Source: Rapidithrix thailandica (GTDB lineage: Bacteria; Bacteroidota; Bacteroidia; Cytophagales; Flammeovirgaceae). Taken from it: a stretch of DNA of 64,000 nucleotides. The stretch spans positions 124,001 through 188,000 of the forward strand of contig NZ_JBDKWZ010000010.1 in NCBI RefSeq assembly GCF_039710355.1, written 5' to 3'. This document shows positions 1 to 8,446 of the stretch, piece after piece. Both the position numbers and the translations under genes were made by a program. The notes under the pieces were generated by a model. It was not told the origin of the DNA, searched no databases, and saw only the letters and a list, made by a program, of their open reading frames with translations. The first letter of the stretch is position 1. Each line of letters begins with the position of its first letter.

Positions 1-2
1 AT

Positions 3-779
3 GTTTTTTTTGAAAACTCTACACGAACCCGTCTTTCTTTTGAGTTAGCCGAGAAACGCCTTTCGGCCGATGTGATCAATTTTTCGGCTGCTTCCAGTTC
101 CGTAAAAAAAGGAGAAACCCTGTTGGACACCGTTCGGAATATTTTATCCATGAAAGTGGATATGATTGTGATGCGGCATTCTTGTCCCGGTGCGCCACAT
201 TTTTTATCCAAACACATCCAAGCCAATATTATCAATGCCGGGGACGGTACCCATGAGCATCCGACTCAGGCATTGTTGGATACATTTTCGATGTATCAGC
301 ATTTTGACGGAAACCTGGAAGGGAAAAAAGTGGTGATTGTTGGGGATATTTCACATTCGAGGGTAGCCCTGTCCAATATTTTTGCATTGCAGAAGTTAGG
401 GGCCGAAGTGATGGTTTGCGGGCCGATCACCTTGATTCCTAAATACATGGAAGCTTTGGGGGTAAAAGTAGAGTTAGATATCCGAAAAGCCTTACAGTGG
501 TGCGATGTCGCGAACGTTTTGCGTATTCAAATGGAAAGACAAAAAACGAAAAACTTTCCCTCACTCAGAGAATATTCCACGTATTATGGTATCAACAAAG
601 CCTTGTTGGAAGAATTGAATAAAGAAATCCTGATCATGCACCCGGGGCCTATTAACCGTGGGGTGGAGCTTACCTCTGATGTGGCCGATTCGGAACATTC
701 CATCATTTTAGATCAAGTGGAAAACGGTGTCGCTACCCGGATGGCAATTTTATTTCTCTTGGCTCAACGGCAAGAGTAA
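3..779 (+). CDS. pyrB: Aspartate carbamoyltransferase catalytic chain, 5'-truncated by the window edge
   Basis: Joins carbamoyl phosphate to aspartate in the second step of UMP synthesis, in the cytoplasm. The open frame continues upstream of the first in-frame start-like codon (GTG at 72): codons from position 3 read VFFENSTRTRLSFE, the carbamoyl-phosphate loop STRTR (codons 18-32). The SxxxKKGE loop, HPTQALLD and the C-terminal HPGPINRGVEL follow; the last is typical of aspartate rather than ornithine carbamoyltransferases. About 50 N-terminal residues lie outside the window. The stop at 777-779 is followed by a strong hairpin terminator. Family assignment is firm; the true start is not visible. 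Confidence 0.96.
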   Translation, partial: VFFENSTRTRLSFELAEKRLSADVINFSAASSSVKKGETLLDTVRNILSMKVDMIVMRHSCPGAPHFLSKHIQANIINAGDGTHEHPTQALLDTFSMYQHFDGNLEGKKVVIVGDISHSRVALSNIFALQKLGAEVMVCGPITLIPKYMEALGVKVELDIRKALQWCDVANVLRIQMERQKTKNFPSLREYSTYYGINKALLEELNKEILIMHPGPINRGVELTSDVADSEHSIILDQVENGVATRMAILFLLAQRQE

Positions 780-821
780 CGAAATAGGCGTGAAAGCAAA
801 ACATTATTTATACTTATAAAA

Positions 822-856
822 AATGCTGTCAACTTTACCTTGACAGCATTTTTTTC
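822..856. terminator. Bidirectional intrinsic terminator between pyrB and the lipoprotein gene
   Basis: Perfect 11-bp inverted repeat AATGCTGTCAA / TTGACAGCATT (822-832 and 840-850) with a 7-nt loop. A T-run follows on the plus strand and an A-run precedes it, so it can serve both convergent genes. Confidence 0.9.
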
Positions 857-873
857 TGAATACTCCTTTCTTT

Positions 874-1350
874 TTATTGAGCCGGGACCAAATCCATTTT
901 CCAGGTTCCTTCGTCTTCCGGAGGAACTTGGTTATCCACTTTGGTAAGTTCCCATTGCAAGGTCAAGCCGGTTTCGGAAATACCCGATACGGTTAGTTGA
1001 CTACTTTTTTGAGCATCTTTTAAGGTGATGGTATTGCCACTGAAGGTCCAGTTTCCGGTATTGGCTGAGTTGTAGTTAGGCAATCTCTTTGCCTCTCCGG
1101 GAGTCACGGTATAGGTGGTAGGGTTGCCCGAGCCGTCTACCTTAAATGTGATGCGGAAGTTAGCATAGGTCGCTTGATCGTCTGTAGAGAGGGCGGTATT
1201 ATTCAGGAAGGTGGTAGTGACTTTCCAGGTAACAGAGGCTATTTTTTCAGAGTCCGTTTTTGGGGCCGGATCGTCATCGTCCTTACAAGCAGTAGTAAAC
1301 AGTAGTCCTGATAGCAAAAAAAGTAAGACAATTTTTTGTATACATTGCAT
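874..1350 (-). CDS. Putative surface-exposed lipoprotein of unknown function
   Basis: 158 residues with a lipoprotein signal: hydrophobic residues 7-18 and lipobox TTAC with Cys22. The residues after Cys are K-D-D-D-D, close to the lipoprotein export signal (K followed by acidic residues) shown in Capnocytophaga and Bacteroides to send lipoproteins to the cell surface. The mature part is Thr/Ser-rich with alternating hydrophobic residues and a GNWTFSGNTITL-like stretch, which suggests a beta-barrel lipocalin-like fold; that is inference. A 7-bp inverted repeat TTGAATA-gat-TATTCAA lies 21 bp upstream (1371-1387) and could be an operator. No enzymatic motif is seen. Confidence 0.75.
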   Translation of the reverse strand: MQCIQKIVLLFLLSGLLFTTACKDDDDPAPKTDSEKIASVTWKVTTTFLNNTALSTDDQATYANFRITFKVDGSGNPTTYTVTPGEAKRLPNYNSANTGNWTFSGNTITLKDAQKSSQLTVSGISETGLTLQWELTKVDNQVPPEDEGTWKMDLVPAQ

Positions 1351-1449
1351 AATGATATGGCTTTTTTATTTTGAATAGATTATTCAATAATAAGTAAAAG
1401 TAGCATAATCTAACAAAGATGCCTGTTTTTTTTTATTGGCAAAGGACTC

Positions 1450-2058
1450 TTAACATATATTTAAATTAATCACTTCTTGGCAGAATCCATATTCAACAGG
1501 TTGATTTGAACTGACCACAATAAGCTGATCGCGGATATGCTCGGAAATCATCCGTAAATACCAATCTGTATTGTGTTTATCCAGGTTGGTAGTGGGTTCA
1601 TCCAGCAGGATTACGCGATTATTCGTAAATATAGCAAGCCCCAACTTGAGTTTTTGTTTCATGCCCGAAGAAAAGTTCCGGATAGGCTTGTTGATATGTT
1701 TTTCCAATTCCAATACTTTGAAAAACTCTTTGGGGGGGAGCGTGAGTGGCTTGAAGGTATTGTGAAATTCAACGATTTCACGGAGGGTAAATTCTTGAAT
1801 TAAATCTGTATAGGGCCCTACCAATACCAGGTGTTTGAAAAGAAGTTCTTGAGAGAGGGCTTTTTGTTGGAAGGAATATTGAATCTTGCCTTCATTCAAG
1901 TTAAGGATACCGGCAATCGATCTGAGCAAAGTGGTCTTTCCGGAGCCATTACTTCCGGTAATGGCGTAACTTCTTCCGGAGCAAAAAGTATAATCAAATT
2001 TGCGGAAGATCCACTCTTTCCCAAAGCGTTTGCCGATGCCCTCTAATTGAATTTTCAT
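1450..2058 (-). CDS. Orphan ABC transporter ATPase in the lpx operon
   Basis: 202-residue ATP-binding subunit, CcmA-like in size. Walker A GSNGSGKTT (35-43), signature FSSGMKQ (129-135), Walker B VILLDEP (149-155, catalytic Glu154) and D-loop NLD are intact. The usual H-loop His after the last core strand is not present; the stretch reads VVSSNQP with Asn185. It begins 12 bp after lpxA and no permease gene is near. It may pair with a distant permease, possibly for envelope lipids, but the substrate is unknown. The NTPase call is firm; a transport role is inferred. Confidence 0.88.
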   Translation of the reverse strand: MKIQLEGIGKRFGKEWIFRKFDYTFCSGRSYAITGSNGSGKTTLLRSIAGILNLNEGKIQYSFQQKALSQELLFKHLVLVGPYTDLIQEFTLREIVEFHNTFKPLTLPPKEFFKVLELEKHINKPIRNFSSGMKQKLKLGLAIFTNNRVILLDEPTTNLDKHNTDWYLRMISEHIRDQLIVVSSNQPVEYGFCQEVINLNIC

Positions 2059-2070
2059 ACAAGCGTACGA

Positions 2071-2853
2071 TTACTGTCCGTAACCTTTCATCAATCCACG
2101 GGTGGATTTTTTGAGAAAGTCCAGGATTTCACTTTTCTGTTCGCTTGGGCGAATGTTTTCTTCGATCTCTTTAATGGCTTTGGCATTATTATACCCCCTT
2201 AAAAAGACAATACGGTATACTTCCTGGATATCGTCCACTTGTTGGTTGTCATATCCGCGTCTTTTTAAACCTACGGAATTGACGCCACAGTAGCTTAAAG
2301 GTTCCCGGGCGGCTTTGACATAAGGAGGCACATCTTTTCGTACCAAGCAACCACCCGAAATAAAAGAATGGCTACCGATTTTGGCAAATTGATGTACTGC
2401 GGAAGTTCCGCCAATTGTCACAAAGTTGCCGATTTCGGCATGGCCGGCGATTTGTACAGAGTTTGAAAAAATGCAGTTATCTCCTATAATACAATCGTGA
2501 GCGATATGTACATAGGCCATCAGTAAGCAATTTTTTCCTACCTCTGTTTTGAATTTATCTTTGGTCCCCCGGCTAATGGTGACACACTCACGGATTACGG
2601 TGTTGTCACCAATGATTGTCAACGTTTCCTCCCCTTCAAATTTTAAATCTTGAGGTACTCCTGACAAAACTGCACCCGGATAGATTTTACAATTTTTTCC
2701 AATCCGGCATCCTTCCATGATCGTCACATTCGGACCAATCCATGTCCCCTCACCAATTTCTACATTTTTCTCGATCGTAGTAAATGGTTCAATAGTTACA
2801 TTCTCGGCAATTTTTGCGTCAGGATGTATATTTGTTAAGCGATGGTCATGCAT
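2071..2853 (-). CDS. lpxA: UDP-N-acetylglucosamine O-acyltransferase (LpxA)
   Basis: First acyl transfer of lipid A synthesis: 3-hydroxyacyl-ACP to the 3-OH of UDP-GlcNAc. 260 residues, the usual length. The N-terminal ~190 residues are a left-handed beta-helix of hexapeptide repeats (IGEGTW, IGKNCK, IGDNTV and so on). The catalytic segment AYVHIAHDC carries His116 and His119, His119 matching the E. coli general base His125. The C-terminal ~70 residues are the helical domain of LpxA rather than LpxD. It lies in a minus-strand run with lpxD and lpxC-fabZ. Confidence 0.96.
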   Translation of the reverse strand: MHDHRLTNIHPDAKIAENVTIEPFTTIEKNVEIGEGTWIGPNVTIMEGCRIGKNCKIYPGAVLSGVPQDLKFEGEETLTIIGDNTVIRECVTISRGTKDKFKTEVGKNCLLMAYVHIAHDCIIGDNCIFSNSVQIAGHAEIGNFVTIGGTSAVHQFAKIGSHSFISGGCLVRKDVPPYVKAAREPLSYCGVNSVGLKRRGYDNQQVDDIQEVYRIVFLRGYNNAKAIKEIEENIRPSEQKSEILDFLKKSTRGLMKGYGQ

Positions 2854-2956
2854 CGTAGATCAATAATTTACTTTTGAAAGCCCTTGCGAAAGTGGCCCCA
2901 TTATTATTTTGTGTAAAATGAGTACAAGCTTCTTCGCAGTAAGTTAATTAAGAATT

Positions 2957-4351
2957 TTATATATCTTTTTTGACCAAACTCGCTGACATGGTCGCTTCTG
3001 ATACCAGCTTGTCAGCCACATAAGCTTGGGATTTCATTTTGGCAATACCTCTCCGGATAGGAGCCAGTAATTCGCATTTGATAACCAATGTATCCCCCGG
3101 AATGACCATTCTTTTAAAACGGCAATTGTCTATCCCTACAAAATACGTCCAATAGTCTTCAGGGTTGTCTACGGTGTTTAATAAGAGAATCCCCCCGGTT
3201 TGTGCCATGGCTTCAATTTGCAAGACACCTGGCATTACCGGGTTGCCGGGAAAGTGTCCTTCAAAGAAGGGTTCGTTGATGGTTACATTTTTTACCCCGG
3301 TGACACAATTGCTATCCAATTGAATGATTTTATCTACCAGGCGGAAAGGATATCCATGCGGTAAGACTTGAGAAATCTGATTGATATCCAAAACTGCCGG
3401 AGCTTTAGGGTCGTATTCCGGAGTGGGTGTATTTTGTGACTTTTGCATCAAGCGCTTGAGTCGTTTGGCAAAAGCAACATTGGCTGCGTGTCCTGGGCGT
3501 GCTGCCAGGATTTGCCCCTTTAACGGGCGACCCACCAGAGCCAAGTCTCCAATCAAATCCAACAATTTATGACGGGCCGGCTCATTGGAGTAGCGCAATT
3601 CCACATTGTTCAGTATACCCTCCTCTTTTACTTTTACACTGGGTAATTCAAAAAGCTGAGCCAGCTCTTGCAACTCTTCTTCTTCCACCACTTTGTCCAC
3701 TACTACAATGGCGTTGTGGAAATTACCGCCTTTGATCAGGTTGTTTTTACGCAACATTTCCAGCTCGTGCAAGAAGCAAAAGGTTCTGGAAGAAGCGATT
3801 TCCTTTTCGAATTGATCAATTTGATTCAACGAGGCGTGTTGACTACCTAGCACCGGAGAGTTATAATCGACCATGACGGTCACCCGGTAATCATTGGCAG
3901 GCAATGCGGCCAATTCAATATTTTTATCTTCTTCTTTGTAAAAACAACTTTCCGGAATCTCAAAAAAGTTACGCATTACGTTTTGCTCTTCCAAACCGGC
4001 TTCCCGCAATGCTTCTACAAATTTGATAGAGCTTCCGTCCATAATGGGTGGTTCAGGTCCATCCAATTGGATCAATACATTGTCAATTTGCATACCTACC
4101 AAAGCCGCCAGAGTATGCTCTACAGTATTAATTCTCGCTCCGTTTTGTTCAATGGTTGTACCTCTGGACAAGTCGACCACATTATCCACATCCGCATCAA
4201 CGATGGGCTGGCCTTCCAGGTCCACACGTTGAAACTTAATCCCGTGGTTGGGTTTTGCTGGAACAAAGGTCATATTAGATTCAATACCTGTGTGAATTCC
4301 AACCCCCGACACAGTGACCGGTTTTTTGATGGTATGTTGCTTTGTATACAT
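2957..4351 (-). CDS. lpxC/fabZ: Bifunctional UDP-3-O-acyl-GlcNAc deacetylase / 3-hydroxyacyl-ACP dehydratase (LpxC-FabZ fusion)
   Basis: N-terminal ~310 residues are LpxC, the zinc deacetylase that commits to lipid A: VEHTLAAL and HKLLDLIGD carry the zinc His/His/Asp ligands. The C-terminal ~140 residues are FabZ: LPHGYPFRLVD holds the catalytic His, and GHFPGNPVMPGVLQIEA the catalytic Glu. This fusion is characteristic of Bacteroidota. I prefer the start at 4351 (MYTKQHTIKKPVTVSG); an upstream in-frame ATG at 4375 would add eight residues not seen in typical LpxC starts. Both activities draw on hydroxyacyl-ACP, so fusion may balance lipid A against fatty-acid elongation. Confidence 0.96.
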   Translation of the reverse strand: MYTKQHTIKKPVTVSGVGIHTGIESNMTFVPAKPNHGIKFQRVDLEGQPIVDADVDNVVDLSRGTTIEQNGARINTVEHTLAALVGMQIDNVLIQLDGPEPPIMDGSSIKFVEALREAGLEEQNVMRNFFEIPESCFYKEEDKNIELAALPANDYRVTVMVDYNSPVLGSQHASLNQIDQFEKEIASSRTFCFLHELEMLRKNNLIKGGNFHNAIVVVDKVVEEEELQELAQLFELPSVKVKEEGILNNVELRYSNEPARHKLLDLIGDLALVGRPLKGQILAARPGHAANVAFAKRLKRLMQKSQNTPTPEYDPKAPAVLDINQISQVLPHGYPFRLVDKIIQLDSNCVTGVKNVTINEPFFEGHFPGNPVMPGVLQIEAMAQTGGILLLNTVDNPEDYWTYFVGIDNCRFKRMVIPGDTLVIKCELLAPIRRGIAKMKSQAYVADKLVSEATMSASLVKKDI

Positions 4352-4421
4352 TTTGTATGCTAATTGTTTAGACAAATGAATTCAAAATCCCCCTGGATCG
4401 AAACTGCAAAAATTCAAAATT

Positions 4422-5456
4422 TCAAGTTAAATCTTGGTATTTTTGCTCAAGAAGTTCAATCCTTTCTAATAATTCAGGTAGTTTCCGGTTCAAGACGACT
4501 GATTTTCTATAGTCTGACATGTTTTGTACAGGTGAGCCTCCATAAATTTGCCCAGGCTTTTTCAAAGACTTGCCCACTCCGGACTGCGCACTGATTACTG
4601 TACGGTCAGCAATTTCCACATGTCCTGCAATACCAACCTGCCCGGCCAATACGCAATTTTTGCCCACTGAAGAAGAACCGGAAATCCCGGATTGTCCGGC
4701 CATGACGGTATTTTCACCAATACGGACATTGTGCGCGATTTGGATTAAATTATCCAGTTTTACTCCTCTTTCGATGACTGTAGAACCAGTAGTAGCACAA
4801 TCGATGACCGAATTGGCCCCTATCTCTACATGGTCTTCAATGATCACGTTTCCAATCTGGGGGATCTTCTTGTAAGAGCCGTCCGCTTGGGGGGCAAAGC
4901 CAAAGCCATCGCTACCGATGACCGTGCCGGCATGGATGGTACAATGTGAACCAATTACGGTGCCACTGTAAACTTTGACGCCAGACATGAGTATGGTGTT
5001 GTCACCAACTTGTACATTGTCTCCCAAATAGACCTGTGGGTAGATTTTGACATTCTTGCCAAGTTGTACATTGGCGCCTACATAGGCAAATGCCCCGAGG
5101 TACAGTTGCTCCCCGTGTTGTACTGACTCATGGAGAAAGGAGGGTTGTTCAATTCCCGTTTTTCCCAAACTACTCATCCGTTGTACTTCCTCGAGAATTG
5201 TACTAAACGCAGAATAGGCGTCCTCCACCCGGATCAGGGTGGCGCTTATTTGTTGTTTAGGAACAAACGTTTTGTCAACAATGACTGCTGAGGCATTGGT
5301 GGTGTACAGGTGGCTTTCGTATTTTAAGTTGGACAGGAAGGAAATAGAACCTTCTTTCCCTTCTTGTATCTTTGCTACTTGGTCAATAATAAGGTTTTCA
5401 TTCCCTTGTACTTCTCCGTCAAGAAGTTGTGCAATTTCTTTTATACTTAATTTCAT
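4422..5456 (-). CDS. lpxD: UDP-3-O-(3-hydroxyacyl)glucosamine N-acyltransferase (LpxD)
   Basis: 344 residues, full length. An N-terminal uridine-binding domain of ~100 residues is followed by many hexapeptide repeats (VQLGKNVKIYPQVYLGDNV and on). NLIQIAHNVRIG contains the catalytic-type His of LpxD (E. coli His239). A short C-terminal helix (LLERIELLEQK) ends the protein. It acts third in lipid A synthesis, after LpxC, which is the next gene downstream; lpxA follows. The order lpxD, lpxC-fabZ, lpxA suggests one transcript. Upstream is the HD-domain gene, 57 bp away. Confidence 0.95.
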   Translation of the reverse strand: MKLSIKEIAQLLDGEVQGNENLIIDQVAKIQEGKEGSISFLSNLKYESHLYTTNASAVIVDKTFVPKQQISATLIRVEDAYSAFSTILEEVQRMSSLGKTGIEQPSFLHESVQHGEQLYLGAFAYVGANVQLGKNVKIYPQVYLGDNVQVGDNTILMSGVKVYSGTVIGSHCTIHAGTVIGSDGFGFAPQADGSYKKIPQIGNVIIEDHVEIGANSVIDCATTGSTVIERGVKLDNLIQIAHNVRIGENTVMAGQSGISGSSSVGKNCVLAGQVGIAGHVEIADRTVISAQSGVGKSLKKPGQIYGGSPVQNMSDYRKSVVLNRKLPELLERIELLEQKYQDLT

Positions 5457-5513
5457 AGAGCCCTCTTTAGTTAAGCCAAGCTGATTGACTAAAACTCAGA
5501 TCCATTAAAAATT

Positions 5514-6743
5514 TTACAAAGATACAACTTTAGGAAAGCATAGATAATATTTTTTAACAATTTTACTCAAGGCCTCAATATTGGGCAAATCTGAGGCCTG
5601 AGAGGCATCCAGGAGCTCTCCTTTTTTTGTTTGTATCATGATATTTTGATTATTGGCCACATATGCGGCATTGGTGATCTTCCCATGGCCACAAAGAAAA
5701 TGTGCTGCCTCTTTATCAATTTGAAAATACGTTTGAATCTTTCTAATGGTTGAGGAAATCGCCTCTGTTGGGTGTGGCGTGTTGCTGAGAAGTACCCGAA
5801 AGAGCTTCCGGTCTAAGAGCATATTGCTTAATAAACGCAACAAAGAGTCCGGGTGGCTGGCCCATAGTTTAATACCTGCCCAGATATCAAAGTCATCTAA
5901 TCGGGAAAAGGCATCAATATACATGGGGTTTTGGTGAAAATCTTCAATGCGGATATCTTTTTCCAAAAAGGTTTTTAATGAAGGAGAGGCAAATACTTCT
6001 TGCCCGGATTGGAGCAGTTTTCGGGCTCGTTGGATGATCTTAATCAGCATTTGTTCGGTACTGACGGTAGTTTTATGTAAGTACACCTGCCAGTACATCA
6101 ACCTGCGAGCCGTCAGAAAGTTTTCAATGCTGTATATCCCTTTTTCCTCCACTACTATTTGATCTTCATGGATATTTAACATGCGGATCAGCCGGTCAGC
6201 GGCTACCTTTCCTTCCACTACACCGGTGAAAAAGCAATCGCGTTGCAGGTAGTCCAAACGATCCATGTCCAATTGGCTGGAAATGAGTTGGTGAAAAAAT
6301 GCCCGTTCGTATCGGTTACAAAACATTTGGATGGCTAACTCCAACTGGCCGTCAAATTCCCGGTTGAGCTTTTCCATAAAGAGCAAAGATAAGTGCTCAT
6401 GATGGGCGCCTGTTAATATCGTGTTCTCTAAGGCATGAGAAAACGGGCCATGGCCGATATCATGCAATAAAATGGCAGCCATCGCTGCCTCATGTTCTTT
6501 CTTACTAATTTTATGGCCTTTGTTTTTAAGGGCGTCTAAGGCGATACTCATCAAATGCATGGCCCCTAATGCATGGTGAAACCGCGTATGTAAAGCTCCC
6601 GGGTAGACAAAGTCCGTAAGACCTAATTGCTTGATCCTTCTGAGTCGTTGGAAATACGGATGTTGGACAATTTGAGAAATCAGGTCCGTTTTGATGGAGA
6701 TGAATCCGTAAATAGGGTCATTGATGATTTTTTTTCTATGCAT
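5514..6743 (-). CDS. HD-domain phosphohydrolase (COG1078 / dNTPase-like)
   Basis: 409 residues. The metal site is visible: FHHALGAMH near residue 57, LLHDIGHGPFSHALE with the HD pair at 94-95, and LDMDRLDYLQRDC near residue 160, all typical of the dGTPase/SAMHD1-like branch of HD phosphohydrolases. The substrate is not known; a nucleotide triphosphate is likely from the family. It begins 20 bp after the FadL-like gene ends and lies upstream of lpxD, so it may be co-transcribed with the lipid A genes. A direct lipid A role is unproven. Confidence 0.88.
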   Translation of the reverse strand: MHRKKIINDPIYGFISIKTDLISQIVQHPYFQRLRRIKQLGLTDFVYPGALHTRFHHALGAMHLMSIALDALKNKGHKISKKEHEAAMAAILLHDIGHGPFSHALENTILTGAHHEHLSLLFMEKLNREFDGQLELAIQMFCNRYERAFFHQLISSQLDMDRLDYLQRDCFFTGVVEGKVAADRLIRMLNIHEDQIVVEEKGIYSIENFLTARRLMYWQVYLHKTTVSTEQMLIKIIQRARKLLQSGQEVFASPSLKTFLEKDIRIEDFHQNPMYIDAFSRLDDFDIWAGIKLWASHPDSLLRLLSNMLLDRKLFRVLLSNTPHPTEAISSTIRKIQTYFQIDKEAAHFLCGHGKITNAAYVANNQNIMIQTKKGELLDASQASDLPNIEALSKIVKKYYLCFPKVVSL

Positions 6744-6763
6744 AGGGGGTAGTCCGTAGCGGG

Positions 6764-8347
6764 TTAATAAAACATGCCGAAACTGATAATGGCTTGTACC
6801 TTTGAATGAGAAATGTCGGCACCCGGATTGGGGAATTTATCAGGATTGGTGATATCGTAAGGAGCAAAACTGAATTTGTCCTTTTGAGCAACAACTCCCA
6901 AGTCAAGGTAAAAGTCTTTTTTACGGAGACCAACGCCTCCGGTGAAAAATTGACGGGTTTCATCCCTGTTTACAAAGCTTTTAAAAGGGCTTCCATATTG
7001 CGCAAATCCGGCCCGGAAGCGGAGTAGTTTCCACCTGTACTCTCCTCCCACCCTGAAGTTGAGTGCAGATTGGTACTCGTTGTCAATGACACCCTGACTG
7101 GTGGCAAAATCATTTTCAGAATTGGCCACCAAGTTGATAGAACTGTAATTTACATATTCTACATCTCCACTGATAAAACCGCTTTTTCCGATAAAAAAGG
7201 CAACTCCACCTTCCAGGCGGTAAGGGGTAACCAAAGAATAGTCGAATGATTCCAAGGCAACAGAAGCATTTTGATTTGTAAGGGTGATATTTCTATTGTC
7301 TCCAACACCCACTCTTCCGTATTCCTCTGCTTGATAAATACTGTCATTGAAGACGAAGTTATTGTATTGAACAAACAGACTGGCATTGTAATCATCCGTA
7401 ATTCTATAGACGGTCGGGGTTGTGGCCGTAAACCCGAATCTTACCAAGTCTGTCGGGCGGTAAATCATACCGATTTTGGCATTGATTCCGACCCCTCCCA
7501 TGCCTTGATTTACTTGATAAACCAAGTTGTTGACGGGGTAATCATTGGCCACACTATTTTCCGGGGTTTCGCTTAAAATCCGGGTCCGTTCATAACGCAA
7601 GGTATTGACTCCTACCGTTCCACCGATATAAAAGCGGTCGTCAAAATTGGCTCCGTACGAGAAGTTGATGACATATTGGGCTCCCTTGGTGGTTACTTCC
7701 TCTCGTTGGCGGTTAGGGGCCAGGTTTTTGAAAGTATAGTATTCGGTTTGGTTGGGGTCCGAATTGTCAACAGGGTTCAACAAGTAGGTGAAATAAAATA
7801 AACTATGAGGTTCTGAAATTCCAAAATCTTCCTCTTCCAGGTAAAAACCATAAGGTACCCCTCGTCTGTGGACTTCTTCTTGAAAAAAATCTGCAATGGA
7901 ATTATTAGGGTTTGTTCCCTCGTAGGCAAACTTGTTTTGAAAGTCGTTCACCCGGGTAAGGGTGATGGCAAAAGCCCCCCCTTTGAATGCGGTCAAACTG
8001 TTGCGTGCTTTGGAAAAGACGGCTCCAAGGTGACTGATATTCATATTGAGTTTGCTGTCATCTGTGGATTCTCCAAAAAAATCAGAGGTAGTATTGTTAA
8101 ACGCTAATGCCGGGCTGATGGACCATTCGGACCTTCGTGAAAAACCCAAGCCCGCAGGGTTGGAAAGAGCATTGCTGATATCGCCTCCCAAGGCTACTCC
8201 GGCTCCGGCTATACTTTGGTAACGGACGGAACCCCCAAACCGGGTTCTTGAAAACCGTAAAGCGTCTTCAAAAAACTGTGCTTGTGTAGTAAAGGTAAAA
8301 CTAACGAAGGAGAGGGTTAATAGTATTACAATCTTAAGCGTTTTCAT
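6764..8347 (-). CDS. FadL/OmpP1-like outer-membrane beta-barrel protein
   Basis: 527 residues with a signal peptide (residues 1-23, ending TQAQ). The mature N-terminus has the feature SIAGAGVALGGDISNALSNPAGLGFS, the NPAGL-type plug region of the OmpP1/FadL/TodX family. Long runs of alternating residues follow, and the C-terminus ends in an aromatic barrel-strand (IISFGMFY). It probably forms an outer-membrane channel for hydrophobic compounds; the ligand is unknown. It is followed closely by the HD gene and the lpx genes, so an envelope-maintenance operon is plausible. Confidence 0.82.
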   Translation of the reverse strand: MKTLKIVILLTLSFVSFTFTTQAQFFEDALRFSRTRFGGSVRYQSIAGAGVALGGDISNALSNPAGLGFSRRSEWSISPALAFNNTTSDFFGESTDDSKLNMNISHLGAVFSKARNSLTAFKGGAFAITLTRVNDFQNKFAYEGTNPNNSIADFFQEEVHRRGVPYGFYLEEEDFGISEPHSLFYFTYLLNPVDNSDPNQTEYYTFKNLAPNRQREEVTTKGAQYVINFSYGANFDDRFYIGGTVGVNTLRYERTRILSETPENSVANDYPVNNLVYQVNQGMGGVGINAKIGMIYRPTDLVRFGFTATTPTVYRITDDYNASLFVQYNNFVFNDSIYQAEEYGRVGVGDNRNITLTNQNASVALESFDYSLVTPYRLEGGVAFFIGKSGFISGDVEYVNYSSINLVANSENDFATSQGVIDNEYQSALNFRVGGEYRWKLLRFRAGFAQYGSPFKSFVNRDETRQFFTGGVGLRKKDFYLDLGVVAQKDKFSFAPYDITNPDKFPNPGADISHSKVQAIISFGMFY

Positions 8348-8367
8348 AGGGTTGTCTGTTTGTAATG

Positions 8368-8401
8368 AAAAAAACGAATTGACGGAGAATCAATTCGTTT
8401 T
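8368..8401 (-). terminator. Intrinsic terminator after the Tyr-rich protein gene
   Basis: Perfect 12-bp inverted repeat AAAACGAATTGA / TCAATTCGTTTT (8371-8382, 8390-8401) with a 7-nt loop. On the minus strand it is followed by a long U-run, fitting termination of the gene ending at 8447. Confidence 0.85.
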
Positions 8402-8446
8402 GTATAAGGCCTATATTGTGTTTATTAGTACTAGTCTAATAATCAA

